Of a stretch of DNA of 38,753 nt, positions 26,004 through 33,984 are shown piece after piece. This DNA is from Micromonospora yasonensis (GTDB lineage: Bacteria; Actinomycetota; Actinomycetes; Mycobacteriales; Micromonosporaceae): positions 1 to 38,753 of the forward strand of contig NZ_JAPDPH010000048.1 in assembly GCF_026013475.1 (NCBI RefSeq). Direction: 5' to 3'. A model generated the notes under the pieces. It did not search any database and had not been told where the DNA came from. It was given only the letters and a program-made list of their open reading frames with translations. Position numbers and translations under genes: made by a program. How positions within the stretch are numbered: the stretch's first letter is position 1; the number at the start of each line of letters is the position of its first letter.

Positions 26004-26159
26004 CGCCTTTCGAGCTGAGTCGTCTGTGCTGTCACGGGCCGCCGCCGGCGAGGCGCCGGACGCGGGGGGCGGGGCGCACCGGCCGGCCGAGGCGAGTGAC
26101 GGGCGGCCCGGCCGAGGCACGCCACCGCCGATAGCACGAACGACTCAGCTCATTAGGCG
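26004..26159. repeat. 29-base imperfect inverted repeat with about 98-base centre
   Basis: The left arm (26004-26032) and right arm (26131-26159) are inverted copies matching at 23 of 29 positions. They include a perfect 12-base core, GAGCTGAGTCGT and ACGACTCAGCTC, and flanking CGCCT and GTGCT identities. No transposase or direct target duplication is visible. It may be a short MITE-like element, or two opposed binding sites or promoters. Confidence 0.6.
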
Positions 26160-26248
26160 GCCAAGACCCGTCACCGCGCTCAAGCCGGAGTGGTCGACCC
26201 GGGGGGCCACGACGAGATGGCGTCCAGGCCCCTCTGGCGGGTGCTTTG

Positions 26249-26265
26249 GCCCGGCGCGGCCGGGC
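26249..26265. terminator. hairpin downstream of the DUF2752 gene
   Basis: GCCCGGC and GCCGGGC are perfect 7-base arms around a GCG loop, 44 bases past the end of the minus-strand DUF2752 gene. This is a plausible GC-rich terminator without a T-run. Confidence 0.45.
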
Positions 26266-26308
26266 GCGCCGACGGTGGCGCGGCACCGACGGAGGCAGTG
26301 GAACCGGG

Positions 26309-26875
26309 TCAGACGTACAGCGCGGTGAAGGGGGCCCAGGGCAGGTTGCGAGCCACCGAGAAGGCCAACCAGATCGCCAGGAAGCCGCCGATCACCTTGG
26401 GGCTGAGCCGCAGCTCCGGCAGCCGCCAGCCGAACGCCCGGTTCCCGGCCCAGGAGACGAAGAGGTACGCCAGGAAGGGCAGCGAGAAGACGAAGAGGAA
26501 GTGGTGCCGGGCGGCGGCCGGCAGGTCGCCGTGCAGCACGTACCAGAGGGCGCGGGTGCCGCCGCAGCCCGGGCAGTCCAGCCCGGTGGTGAGCTTGAGC
26601 AGGCAGGTCGGGCGGGCGTCCGGCTCGGCGTGGGTGGGGTCGCTGAGCAGCGCGTACGCCATTCCGACGCCGACGCAGCCGAGCGCCGCGAGGGGCACCG
26701 CCCAGCGCGGGGCGCGGGCGTGCAGGCGCAGGACCAGCCGGGTGAACCGGTCCGGCTCGACGGGCTGGTAGGCGACCCCGGCGGGCCAGATCGGCGCTCC
26801 GGGGTCGGGGCCGGCCGGTGGGACGGGGACCATCTGCGGGTCGGCCGGGGCGCTGGGCCGGTCAACGCTCGTCAC
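26309..26875 (-). CDS. DUF2752 membrane protein
   Basis: The 188-residue protein has a Pro/Ala-rich cytoplasmic N-terminus and then TM segments at about 60-80, 118-142 and 160-180. The DUF2752 hallmark CPGCGGTRA lies between the first two hydrophobic regions, with a downstream DLPAAARHH segment. The family has no established function; the Cys pair could bind metal or be redox active. The GTG at 26875 is chosen because it avoids overlap with the preceding gene, which stops at 26880; an ATG at 26890 would overlap it by 11 bases. The tight spacing suggests co-transcription with the glycosylase gene upstream. Confidence 0.85.
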   Translation of the reverse strand: MTSVDRPSAPADPQMVPVPPAGPDPGAPIWPAGVAYQPVEPDRFTRLVLRLHARAPRWAVPLAALGCVGVGMAYALLSDPTHAEPDARPTCLLKLTTGLDCPGCGGTRALWYVLHGDLPAAARHHFLFVFSLPFLAYLFVSWAGNRAFGWRLPELRLSPKVIGGFLAIWLAFSVARNLPWAPFTALYV

Positions 26876-26879
26876 GCGC

Positions 26880-28109
26880 TCACCGTACACCGGCCACGCC
26901 CACCAGCGCGGCGGCCAGCGGGACGGCCAGGTCGCCGGCCTCCGGCGGGGCCACCGCGTCCAGGCCGAGCCAGCCGGCGAGCCGGTAGAGCTCGGCGGCC
27001 AGGGCCACCGCGGTCTCCCCCGGATCCGCCCCCGGCTCCAACCAGGCGGCCGGGATCAGCAGCACCCCGGCCTTCCGGTCGGCCTTGAGATCGACCCGGG
27101 CGGTGAACCGCTCACCCTGCAGGAACGGCAGCACGTAGTAGCCGTACACCCGCTGGGGGGCGGGAACGTAGATCTCGATGCGGTAGGTGAAGCCGAACAG
27201 CCGCTCGGCGCGGGCCCGCTCCCAGACCACCGGGTCGAACGGGCTGACCAGGGTGTTGCCCCGCACCCAGCGGGGCAGCCGGGCCGTGGCGTGCAGGTAG
27301 GCCGGCTGCCGCCAGCCCTGGACGGTGACCGGGGTCAGCTCGCCCGCCTCGACCAGCTCGGCGACCGCCCGCCGGGCACCGGCCGCCGGCAGCCGGAAGT
27401 AGTCGCGCAGCTCCGGCTCGGCCGCCACGCCGAGCGACCGGGCGGCGATCGCGACCAGGGCGCGGTGGGCGTCGGCCTCGCTCGGGGTGGGCGCGTCGAG
27501 CACGGCGGAGGGCAGCACCCGCTCCGGCAGGTCGTAGCGGCGGGCGAAGGAGGGCGTGCGGTCGGCGGCGGTCACCTCGCCGGCCCAGAACAGGTATTCC
27601 AGGGCCCGCTTGACGGTCGACCAGTTCCAGCCCCAGTTGCCGGTCTCCCGGGGCGCGTCGTGCTCGATCTCGGCGGCGGTGAGCGGCCCCTGGGCGGCCA
27701 CCTCGTCGCGGACCCAGGCGACCAGCTCGGGCTGCTCCTGGGCGACCCGGCGCATCCAGCCCCAGGCCTCGTCGCGGGCCCGGGCCATCCGCCAGCGCAG
27801 TGCCGGGTGCAGGTCGACCGGGACCAGCGACGCCTCGTGCCCCCAGTATTCGAACAGCTCGCGGGGGCGCCGGTAGGCGGCGGTGTCGAGCAGCGCCGTC
27901 GGATAGGGCCCGAGCCGGCTGTAGAGCGGCAGGTAGTGCGCGCGTTGCAGGACGTTGACCGAGTCCATCTGGATCAGCCCGACCCGGTCCAGCACCCGGC
28001 GCAGGTGCCGGCGGGTGGGTACGCCGGTGGGCGCCGGGTCGGCGAAGCCCTGGGCGGCGAGCGCGATGCGGCGCGCCTGGGCGAGCGAGAGGGATTCCGG
28101 TACGGCCAT
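26880..28109 (-). CDS. alkX: AlkX/YcaQ-type DNA glycosylase (winged-helix HTH_42 family)
   Basis: The 409-residue protein belongs to the winged-helix glycosylase family of AlkZ and YcaQ (AlkX). The catalytic motif here is QMD (Q47-M-D49) in [24 protein letters not shown], the Q-x-D form of the YcaQ/AlkX branch; AlkZ enzymes have Q-x-Q. YcaQ unhooks interstrand crosslinks from nitrogen mustards and similar alkylators, while AlkZ gives self-resistance to azinomycin. Further family segments are [12 protein letters not shown] (residues about 90-101) and [20 protein letters not shown]...YRIEIY in the C-terminal beta-barrel. The start is the [20 protein letters not shown]; the frame runs on upstream without homology. 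It is the first of two tightly packed minus-strand genes. Confidence 0.92.
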   Translation of the reverse strand: MAVPESLSLAQARRIALAAQGFADPAPTGVPTRRHLRRVLDRVGLIQMDSVNVLQRAHYLPLYSRLGPYPTALLDTAAYRRPRELFEYWGHEASLVPVDLHPALRWRMARARDEAWGWMRRVAQEQPELVAWVRDEVAAQGPLTAAEIEHDAPRETGNWGWNWSTVKRALEYLFWAGEVTAADRTPSFARRYDLPERVLPSAVLDAPTPSEADAHRALVAIAARSLGVAAEPELRDYFRLPAAGARRAVAELVEAGELTPVTVQGWRQPAYLHATARLPRWVRGNTLVSPFDPVVWERARAERLFGFTYRIEIYVPAPQRVYGYYVLPFLQGERFTARVDLKADRKAGVLLIPAAWLEPGADPGETAVALAAELYRLAGWLGLDAVAPPEAGDLAVPLAAALVGVAGVR

Positions 28110-28187
28110 CGTCGGCGACCCTAATCCACCGGTACGACACGGAACCCGAGGCTGGACCGGCCACCCACCGGGGTATAGAACAGACGA

Positions 28188-28739
28188 ATGCTCACCATTC
28201 GCCGGGAGGAGCCGGACGACGCGGAGGCGGTCGCCCGGGTGCACGTGCACAGCTGGCAGGCCGGGTACGCCGGGATCATGCCGGACGAGGTGCTGCGCCG
28301 GCTCAACCCGGTTGCCTGGGCGCAGCGCCGTCGCGACCTCGGCACCGCCGACCCGGAACACCCGTTCACCACCCTGCTCGCCGAGGCCGACGGGATGGTC
28401 ACCGGGTTCGCCACCTTCGGGCCGTACCGGAACAACCAGGACCGGGGCGACCTCGACCCGGCGTACGGCGAGATCCTGGCGATGTACCTGGAGCCGGCGT
28501 GGTGGGGCACCGGGACCGGGCGGGCCCTGCTCGGCGCGGCCCGGGCCGGGCTAACCGAGCGGGGTTGGACGGAGTACCGGCTCTGGGTGCTCGCCGACAA
28601 CGCCCGGGCCCGCCACTTCTACGAGCGGGCCGGCCTGTCACCGGACGGCGAGGAGTCCACCTATCCGGTGCCGCTGTCCGGCGGGCGCGGCCCGGTCCGG
28701 CTCCGGGAGCTGCGCTACACCGCCCGGATCGACGGCTGA
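28188..28739 (+). CDS. GNAT-family N-acetyltransferase
   Basis: The 183-residue acetyltransferase shows the GNAT core: an N-terminal [27 protein letters not shown] strand-helix, and motif A with [21 protein letters not shown] containing the acetyl-CoA pyrophosphate loop (W-x-G-T-G-x-G/R). Motif B is [19 protein letters not shown]. The substrate is unknown. Its last 102 bases overlap the 3' end of the convergent glycosyltransferase gene. The ATG lies 78 bases from the divergent glycosylase gene. Confidence 0.92.
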   Translation: MLTIRREEPDDAEAVARVHVHSWQAGYAGIMPDEVLRRLNPVAWAQRRRDLGTADPEHPFTTLLAEADGMVTGFATFGPYRNNQDRGDLDPAYGEILAMYLEPAWWGTGTGRALLGAARAGLTERGWTEYRLWVLADNARARHFYERAGLSPDGEESTYPVPLSGGRGPVRLRELRYTARIDG

Positions 28740-29948
28740 CCCGGGCGGCCCGCCCCGGTCGGCGGGACCGCCGCCGGTCGGCCTGGCCCAACGCCGGATC
28801 GGCAGCCCGAGCAGCAGCGCGAGGCTGATCCAGACGTACGCGTTGCTGCCGAGGAAGCCGCCGAGGCCGGTGTAGTTCTCCTCCCAGGCCCAGACGATCC
28901 GGCTGATCAGGATGACGTACCCGACGAGCGCGGCGGCCAGCAGGAGGCGGCGCCGGCCGCTACGCGCGGACGCCGCCATGCCGTTGTCGACCAGCAGGAT
29001 CAGCGCGGGCAGCAGCCAGACCAGGTGGTGCACCCAGGTCACCGGGCTGACCAGGCACATGGTGGCACCGGTCAGCGCCAGGCCGGTGGCCTCGTCGCCG
29101 GCGGCGACCGCGGCGCGGGAGCGCCACGCCCAGACGGCCAGGGTGACGAGCACCAGCGCCAGCCAGGCGACGATGCTCGGGTGCTCCGGGTTCAGCCGGG
29201 CCACCACGCCGCGCAGCGACTGGTTGGAGACGAAGGCCAGCTCGCCCACCCGGTCGGTGTTCCAGAGCGCCGCGGTCCAGAACTCCCGGGAGGCGTCCGG
29301 GAAGAGCGCGCCGGCGAGCAGCGTGGCCCCGGTGGCCGTGCCCATCGCGGTGAACGCGGCCCGCCAGCGCCCGGTGACCAGCAGGTAGACGATGAAGATG
29401 CCGGGGGTCAGCTTGATCGCGGTGGCCAGGCCGATGCCGGCCCCGGCCCACCTGCTGCCGGCCGGCAGCAGGCGCAGCAGGTCCACCGCCACCAGGAAGA
29501 GCAGCAGCATGTTGACCTGGCCGAAGTTGACCGTCTCCCGCATCGGCTCGAACGCGGCGGCCAGGCAGAGCGCGACCGCGAGGGCGAACCAGCGGGTCCA
29601 GCCGGCGCGCCGGGCGATCGGGTCGACCAGCCAGCCGATCACCACCGCGCTGGTCACCACGGAGGCGACCACGCTCACCGTGATCGCCGCCTCCCAGGGC
29701 AGGTACGCCATCGGCAGCATGACCAGCGCGGCGAACGGTGGGTAGGTGAAGCCGTACTGGGTGTTGGGCTTGAGGAAGTCGTAGATCTCCCCGCCGTCGT
29801 GCACCCACCAGGTCAGCGCGCCGTAGTAGACCCGCAGGTCGAAGAAGCCGTGCCGCACCGCCGCCACGGAGAGGAAGGCGGCCACCGCTGCGGCGAGCAC
29901 CACCACCGCGACGACCTGCCCGATCGCGCGCCGGGCACCCTGCGCCAC
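28638..29948 (-). CDS. GT87-type polyprenyl-phosphate-dependent mannosyltransferase
   Basis: The 436-residue membrane protein has about 10 TM segments and GT-C features typical of GT87: an acidic pair in the first extracytoplasmic loop (HGFFDLRVYYGALTWWVHDG), YGFTYPPFAALVMLP and INxGQVNxxLLFLV-like FGQVNMLLLFLVAVD. GT87 members such as PimE add mannose from polyprenyl-phosphate-mannose to phosphatidylinositol mannosides. The acceptor is not predictable here. The GTG at 29948 is chosen for a GGGAGG site six bases upstream; alternatives lie further out. The C-terminal tail after the last TM is polar, Pro/Gly-rich and overlaps the GNAT gene on the other strand. Confidence 0.87.
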   Translation of the reverse strand: MAQGARRAIGQVVAVVVLAAAVAAFLSVAAVRHGFFDLRVYYGALTWWVHDGGEIYDFLKPNTQYGFTYPPFAALVMLPMAYLPWEAAITVSVVASVVTSAVVIGWLVDPIARRAGWTRWFALAVALCLAAAFEPMRETVNFGQVNMLLLFLVAVDLLRLLPAGSRWAGAGIGLATAIKLTPGIFIVYLLVTGRWRAAFTAMGTATGATLLAGALFPDASREFWTAALWNTDRVGELAFVSNQSLRGVVARLNPEHPSIVAWLALVLVTLAVWAWRSRAAVAAGDEATGLALTGATMCLVSPVTWVHHLVWLLPALILLVDNGMAASARSGRRRLLLAAALVGYVILISRIVWAWEENYTGLGGFLGSNAYVWISLALLLGLPIRRWARPTGGGPADRGGPPGSAVDPGGVAQLPEPDRAAPAGQRHRIGGLLAVR

Positions 29949-29983
29949 CGTCGCCTCCCTCGCCCTGCGTAGGCTCACGTGCC

Positions 29984-30571
29984 ATGGCCCTCGGGTACGT
30001 CCGCCCCGCGCGTCCGGAGGACGCTGACGAGATCGCACGCATCCAGCTCGCCACGTGGCGGGTTGCGTACCGCCGGATCCTGCCCCGGCACGTGCTCGAC
30101 AACCTGGACGAGGCGTATCTCGCCCGGCGGTGGAGCGCGGCGGTGCAGGAGCCGCCCTCGGGCGCGCACCGCGTGCTGGTCGCCGTCGAACAGGCCGAGC
30201 AATCCTATCTGGTGGGGTTCGTGGCTTCCGGTCCGGCCGACGCCGAGGCGCTGGCCCCCGGGGAGCCGGACGACGCCCTGGCCGACGGCGTGGCGGCGGT
30301 GACCGACCTGCTGGTCGAGCCGCGCTGGGGTCGGCGCGGACACGGCAGCCGGCTGCTCGCCGCCACCGTCGACCTGTGGCGGTCCGACGGCTTCACCCGG
30401 GCGGTGGCCTGGGCGTTCGACGGCGACGCGGCGACCCGGAAGTTCCTCACCAGCACGGGCTGGGAGCCGGACGGCGCGGCCCGGGCGCTGGACGTGGACG
30501 ACATGCTGGTCCCCCAGCTCCGCCTGCATGTCGGGGTCCCCACCGAGGCCGCGCCGCCGGCGTCCGCGTGA
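29984..30571 (+). CDS. GNAT-family N-acetyltransferase
   Basis: The 195-residue acetyltransferase carries GNAT motifs: VRPARPEDADEIARIQLATWRVAYRRILP at the N-terminus, and LLVEPRWGRRGHGSRLLAATVDLW as the acetyl-CoA loop (R-x-x-G-x-G/S). WAFDGDAATRKFLTSTGWEPDG is the C-terminal part, where the usual N-x-x-A-x-x-F-Y is altered. The substrate is unknown. It is divergent from the GT87 gene, 35 bases apart. The domain order resembles that of the GNAT at 28188 (AxxxIxxATWRxAYxxILP), so the two may be old paralogues. Confidence 0.9.
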   Translation: MALGYVRPARPEDADEIARIQLATWRVAYRRILPRHVLDNLDEAYLARRWSAAVQEPPSGAHRVLVAVEQAEQSYLVGFVASGPADAEALAPGEPDDALADGVAAVTDLLVEPRWGRRGHGSRLLAATVDLWRSDGFTRAVAWAFDGDAATRKFLTSTGWEPDGAARALDVDDMLVPQLRLHVGVPTEAAPPASA

Positions 30572-30622
30572 CCACGGCCGCGGCCGCGGCCACGGCGCGA
30601 GGCCGAGGCCGCCGGCCGCCGG

Positions 30623-31510
30623 TCAGCCCTTGTCCGCCCCCTCGTTGGCGTCCCGGACGAAGTACCGCTGGAAGATCATGAAGAGCACCGCCACCGGGAT
30701 GGTGGCCAGCAGCGCGGCACCCAGCTTCAGCGGATACTGCGTGCCCTTGCCCAGCGAGCCGCTGACCAGATCGGCCAGCCCCCGGGGCAGGGTGAACAGG
30801 CCCGGGTCCTGGACCGCGACCAGGCTGTGCGGGAACTCGTTCCAGGAGCCCTGGAAGGACAGGATGGTCAGGGTGATCAGGGCGGGCTTCGCGGTCGGCA
30901 GCACCACCGACCAGAAGGTGCGGAACACCCCGGCCCCGTCGATCCGGGCCGCCTCCTCCACGCTCACCGGCACCGACTCGAAGAACTGCTTCATGATGAA
31001 CACCCCGGCCGCGTCGGCCAGCAACGGCACCACCAGGCCCGCGTAGCTGTCGTAGAGGCCGAGCTGCTTGAGCACCAGGAACTTGGGGATCAGCAGCACC
31101 ACGCCGGGCACCGCCATCACCGCGATGACCGCGGCGAAGATCCCGGCCCGACCGCGGAAGCGCAGCCGCGCGAGGGCGTACCCGGCGAGCGAGTCGAAGA
31201 ACACCCGGCCGAGCGTGACCAGCACCGTGACCAGCAGCGAGTTGCCGAGCCAGAGCGGAAAGTTGGTGCCGGCGAAGATCCGCTCGAAGCCGGCCAGCGT
31301 GATCGGGTCGGGCACCGGCGAGAGCGGATTCGCCGCGGCGTCCGGCTCGGTCTTCAACGAGTTCCCGATCTGGATGACGAACGGGTAGAGGAAGACCAAC
31401 CCGAAGAAGATCAGGACCGCGTACCCCAGGAAGCGGTTGACCAGGGCGCGCGGCCCGCGGTCGGCGCGGCGCGCGACGGGCGACGCCGGCCGGTCGGTCA
31501 GCACGGCCAT
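30623..31510 (-). CDS. carbohydrate ABC transporter permease, MalG type
   Basis: The 295-residue inner-membrane permease has six predicted TM segments and the cytoplasmic EAA loop EEAARIDGAGVFRTFWSVVLPTAKPAL, which contacts the ATPase. It belongs to the CUT1 (MalG-like) group for oligosaccharides. It follows the MalF-type gene with a one-base gap, so the two permeases form one translational unit. No ATPase gene is present; in actinobacteria such systems commonly share MsiK. The gene is the last of lacI-binding protein-permease-permease. Confidence 0.94.
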   Translation of the reverse strand: MAVLTDRPASPVARRADRGPRALVNRFLGYAVLIFFGLVFLYPFVIQIGNSLKTEPDAAANPLSPVPDPITLAGFERIFAGTNFPLWLGNSLLVTVLVTLGRVFFDSLAGYALARLRFRGRAGIFAAVIAVMAVPGVVLLIPKFLVLKQLGLYDSYAGLVVPLLADAAGVFIMKQFFESVPVSVEEAARIDGAGVFRTFWSVVLPTAKPALITLTILSFQGSWNEFPHSLVAVQDPGLFTLPRGLADLVSGSLGKGTQYPLKLGAALLATIPVAVLFMIFQRYFVRDANEGADKG

Positions 31511-31511
31511 C

Positions 31512-32630
31512 TCAGGACCTCTCCGGTACGCGTCGCCGCCACCACCGGGCCCGCCGGGGCTCGTCCCGGTCGGCCATCACCCGGCGCTGGAACAGGGTGA
31601 GCAGAATGATGATCAGGAACAGCACGAACGAGATCGCCGCGCCGGAGCCGTAGTCGAAGTCCCGGAACGCGGTCCGGTACGACAGGTAGGCCGGGGTGAG
31701 CGTGGTCTTGGCCGGATCACCCTGGCTCATCACGTACACCTGGTCGAAGACCTGCCAGGAGCCGATCAGGCCGAGGGTGAGCACCAGGAACATGGTCGGC
31801 TTGATCAGCGGCAGGGTGACGTGGCGGAACCGCTGCCACCGGGTCGCGCCGTCCAGGGTGCTCGCCTCGTCGAGCGCCACCGGGACGTTCTGCAGCGCGG
31901 CCAGGAACATCAGCATGAAGGTGCCCGAGGTGGTCCAGATCACCAGGCAGATGATCGACATCATCGCGACGCTCGGCCCGGAGAGCCAGTCCCACCAGGT
32001 CAGGCCGAGCGGGCCGCCGGAGGTGAGCGCGGCGGGCGGGTCGTCCACGCCGACGGCGCCGAGCAGCAGGTGCAGCACCCCGCGCGAGTCGGCGAACCAC
32101 TGCGGGCCGTCGATGCCGAAGAACCCGAGCAGGGCGTTGACCGCGCCCGAGTTGGCGAACATGAACAGGAAGACCACGCTGATCGCCACCGAACTGGTGA
32201 CCGAGGGGAAGTAGAACGCGGTCCGGAAGAAGCCCTTCCCCCTCAGCATCCGGTTGTTCACCACCAGGGCGAGCCCGAGGGCGAGCACGGTCTGCGCCGG
32301 CACCACGAGCGCCACGTAGTAGATGTTGTTGCGGATGCTGGTCATGAAGTCGCGCCGGGCCAGCCCGTCCTCGCTGAACAGCCGGGTGTAGTTGTCGCCG
32401 CCGACGAACGGGACCTTCCCGGTGAACGGGCTGCCCTGGCCGTTCCAGTCGGTGAGGCTCACCCAGAGCGCCATCAGGATCGGCAGCAGCAGGAAAAGCC
32501 CGAGGATCACGAGCACCGGTGCCACGAAGAGCCAGCCGGCGAGGTTCTCGTTGCTCCGGATGCCGCCGCGCCGGCGAGGTGCCGGGTCGGGCCGCCGGGT
32601 GGCCCGGGCGGCCAACGCCTCCGTTGCCAT
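31512..32630 (-). CDS. carbohydrate ABC transporter permease, MalF type
   Basis: The 372-residue permease pairs with the MalG-type protein. Its EAA loop is DEASTLDGATRWQRFRHVTLPLIKPT. It is longer than most actinobacterial MalF-type permeases (about 300): there is an insert of about 30-35 residues after FADSRG, before the TM that precedes the EAA loop. The ATG at 32630 has a strong GGGAGGGGAG site; an upstream in-frame start lies in the hairpin region. The intercistronic hairpin at 32655-32706 separates it from the binding-protein gene upstream. Function is uptake of a sugar or oligosaccharide. Confidence 0.94.
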   Translation of the reverse strand: MATEALAARATRRPDPAPRRRGGIRSNENLAGWLFVAPVLVILGLFLLLPILMALWVSLTDWNGQGSPFTGKVPFVGGDNYTRLFSEDGLARRDFMTSIRNNIYYVALVVPAQTVLALGLALVVNNRMLRGKGFFRTAFYFPSVTSSVAISVVFLFMFANSGAVNALLGFFGIDGPQWFADSRGVLHLLLGAVGVDDPPAALTSGGPLGLTWWDWLSGPSVAMMSIICLVIWTTSGTFMLMFLAALQNVPVALDEASTLDGATRWQRFRHVTLPLIKPTMFLVLTLGLIGSWQVFDQVYVMSQGDPAKTTLTPAYLSYRTAFRDFDYGSGAAISFVLFLIIILLTLFQRRVMADRDEPRRARWWRRRVPERS

Positions 32631-32654
32631 CTCCCCTCCCTTCGGTCGGGGGTG

Positions 32655-32706
32655 TAAGGAAGGGGCCCCTCTTAACACCCGTCTGTTAACAAGGGGCCCC
32701 TCCTTT
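32655..32706. repeat. intercistronic long hairpin (Micromonospora-type dispersed repeat)
   Basis: Two inverted copies of a 23-base unit with core AAGGGGCCCC face each other around the 6-base loop CCCGTC. The left unit begins TAAGGAAGGGGCCCC and the right unit ends GGGGCCCCTCCTTT; TTAACA/TGTTAA ends meet at the loop. It starts just after the binding-protein gene stop and lies upstream of the permease start, so it can lower permease mRNA relative to binding protein or stabilise the 5' segment. Similar units are common between genes in this genus as I recall; I cannot check that here. Confidence 0.7.
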
Positions 32707-32710
32707 CACC

Positions 32711-33958
32711 TCAGCCGCCGATCGCCGCCTTGGCGTTCTTGTCGAAGTTGCCCAGCACGGTCTTCGGGTCGGTGTTGGCCAGCTTCTGCAGGCCGGTGTC
32801 GAGGTCGCTGAGGACGCTGTCCATCTTCGGGGCGTTCACCGGGCCCTGGGCGTACGCGGCGCCGTCGATGAACGGCTTGTCGTTCGGGAACGCGGCGGTG
32901 TACTGGTCCTGCACGGACTGCCGGGAGGGCATCACGCCGAACGCCTTGGCGAAGGTCATCTGCTGGTCGCCGGCGGTCATCGCCTCGACGAACTTGATCG
33001 CCTGCTCCTTGAACTTGGACTTGGCGGCGATGCCCCAGCAGTTGGTGAAGGAGAGCGTGCCCTTGCCCTTCGGGCCGGCGGGCAGCTCGACGACCTTGTA
33101 CTTGACGTTCGGGAAGTCGTTCTGCAGGGCGCCCTTGATCCAGTTGCCCTCGATGGTCATCACGGCCTTGCCCTTGCCGAACGCCTCGCCGGACCAGCCG
33201 GCGTCGAGCTGCTTCGGGTAGCGGGCGTAGCCGCTGGTCAGCAGGCTCTTGACGTACTGGAGGGCGGCCAGGTTCTCCGGGGTGTCGGCGGTGGGCTGCT
33301 TGCCGTCCTTGCTGAGCAGCCAGCCGCCGTTCTCCACCAGGAACGCGCCGATCCGGTCCCGGGTGTCGCCCAGCGCGAGCGGCACGAGGCCCTTGGCCTT
33401 GATCTTCTGGCTGGTGGCGGTGAGCTGGTCCCAGGTGGTGGGAATGTCGGCGTCGGTCAGCCCGGCCTTCGCCCACAGGTCGGTGTTGATCTCCAGGGCG
33501 AGCGTGGAGAAGTCCTTGGGCGCGCAGTAGAACTTGCCGTCGTAGGTGAAGGCGGTGCGCAGGCTCTCGTAGAAGTCGTTCGGGTTGCTGATCTTGTCGG
33601 CGTACGGCTCCAGCGCGCCGACGCTGGCGTAGTCGGCGAACCGGCTGGCGTCGACGTAGAAGACGTCCGGCGGGGTGCCGCCGGCGAGCGCCTGGCCGAG
33701 CTGCTGGGTGAGGTCCTGCGCCGGGGTGACGGTGGCGGTGTTGCCGGTGGCCGAGGCCCACTTGGCGGCGGCGTCCTGCACCGCCTTGGTCTCCGCGTCG
33801 CCGGAGGAGCCGATCATGATCTGCAGGCTGGCCGGGCCGCTGGACTGCTTGGTGTCGCCGGCCTTGTCGTCGAAGCCGCCGCCGCAGGCCGCGGTGCCGA
33901 ACAGGGCGACGGCGGCGAAGCCGGCCACCGCGGCCCGGGTGAGGGTGCGTGGTGTCAT
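32711..33958 (-). CDS. ABC transporter sugar-binding lipoprotein
   Basis: The 415-residue extracellular solute-binding protein is of the CUT1 (family 1) type. The signal peptide ends in a lipobox (FGTAACGGG) near residue 25, so it should be lipid-anchored outside the membrane. Typical segments follow: QQLGQALAGGTPPDVFYVDASRFADYA near residue 92, IPTTWDQLTA, and FGVMPSRQSVQDQ in the C-terminal lobe. The ATG has an AGGAG site eight bases upstream. It is followed by the intercistronic hairpin and two permeases, and preceded by the lacI gene 26 bases upstream on the same strand. The ligand cannot be named; the linked debranching-type glycosidase suggests an alpha-glucan or maltooligosaccharide. 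Confidence 0.94.
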   Translation of the reverse strand: MTPRTLTRAAVAGFAAVALFGTAACGGGFDDKAGDTKQSSGPASLQIMIGSSGDAETKAVQDAAAKWASATGNTATVTPAQDLTQQLGQALAGGTPPDVFYVDASRFADYASVGALEPYADKISNPNDFYESLRTAFTYDGKFYCAPKDFSTLALEINTDLWAKAGLTDADIPTTWDQLTATSQKIKAKGLVPLALGDTRDRIGAFLVENGGWLLSKDGKQPTADTPENLAALQYVKSLLTSGYARYPKQLDAGWSGEAFGKGKAVMTIEGNWIKGALQNDFPNVKYKVVELPAGPKGKGTLSFTNCWGIAAKSKFKEQAIKFVEAMTAGDQQMTFAKAFGVMPSRQSVQDQYTAAFPNDKPFIDGAAYAQGPVNAPKMDSVLSDLDTGLQKLANTDPKTVLGNFDKNAKAAIGG

Positions 33959-33984
33959 CTGATTCTCCTGGTGGGGGATGCGGT

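Larger units (their letters stand above)
25847..26308. other. 462-base intergenic region upstream of thyX
   Basis: This gap between the DUF2752 gene and thyX contains no convincing ORF. It holds the long inverted repeat at 26004-26159, a GTGACGGG/CCCGTCAC pair at 26096 and 26167, and the DUF2752 terminator candidate at 26249-26265. The thyX promoter should lie here. Base composition is slightly less GC-rich around the repeat arms than in the neighbouring genes. Confidence 0.6.

Noticed and set aside
25998..26012. GTTCGATC, like a tRNA T-loop, in the thyX upstream gap
   Set aside because: No acceptor stem, anticodon arm or conserved D-arm could be assembled around it.
26190..26771. Plus-strand open frame over the DUF2752 region
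   Set aside because: It has no homology and lies antisense to a gene with a clear CPGCGGTRA family motif.
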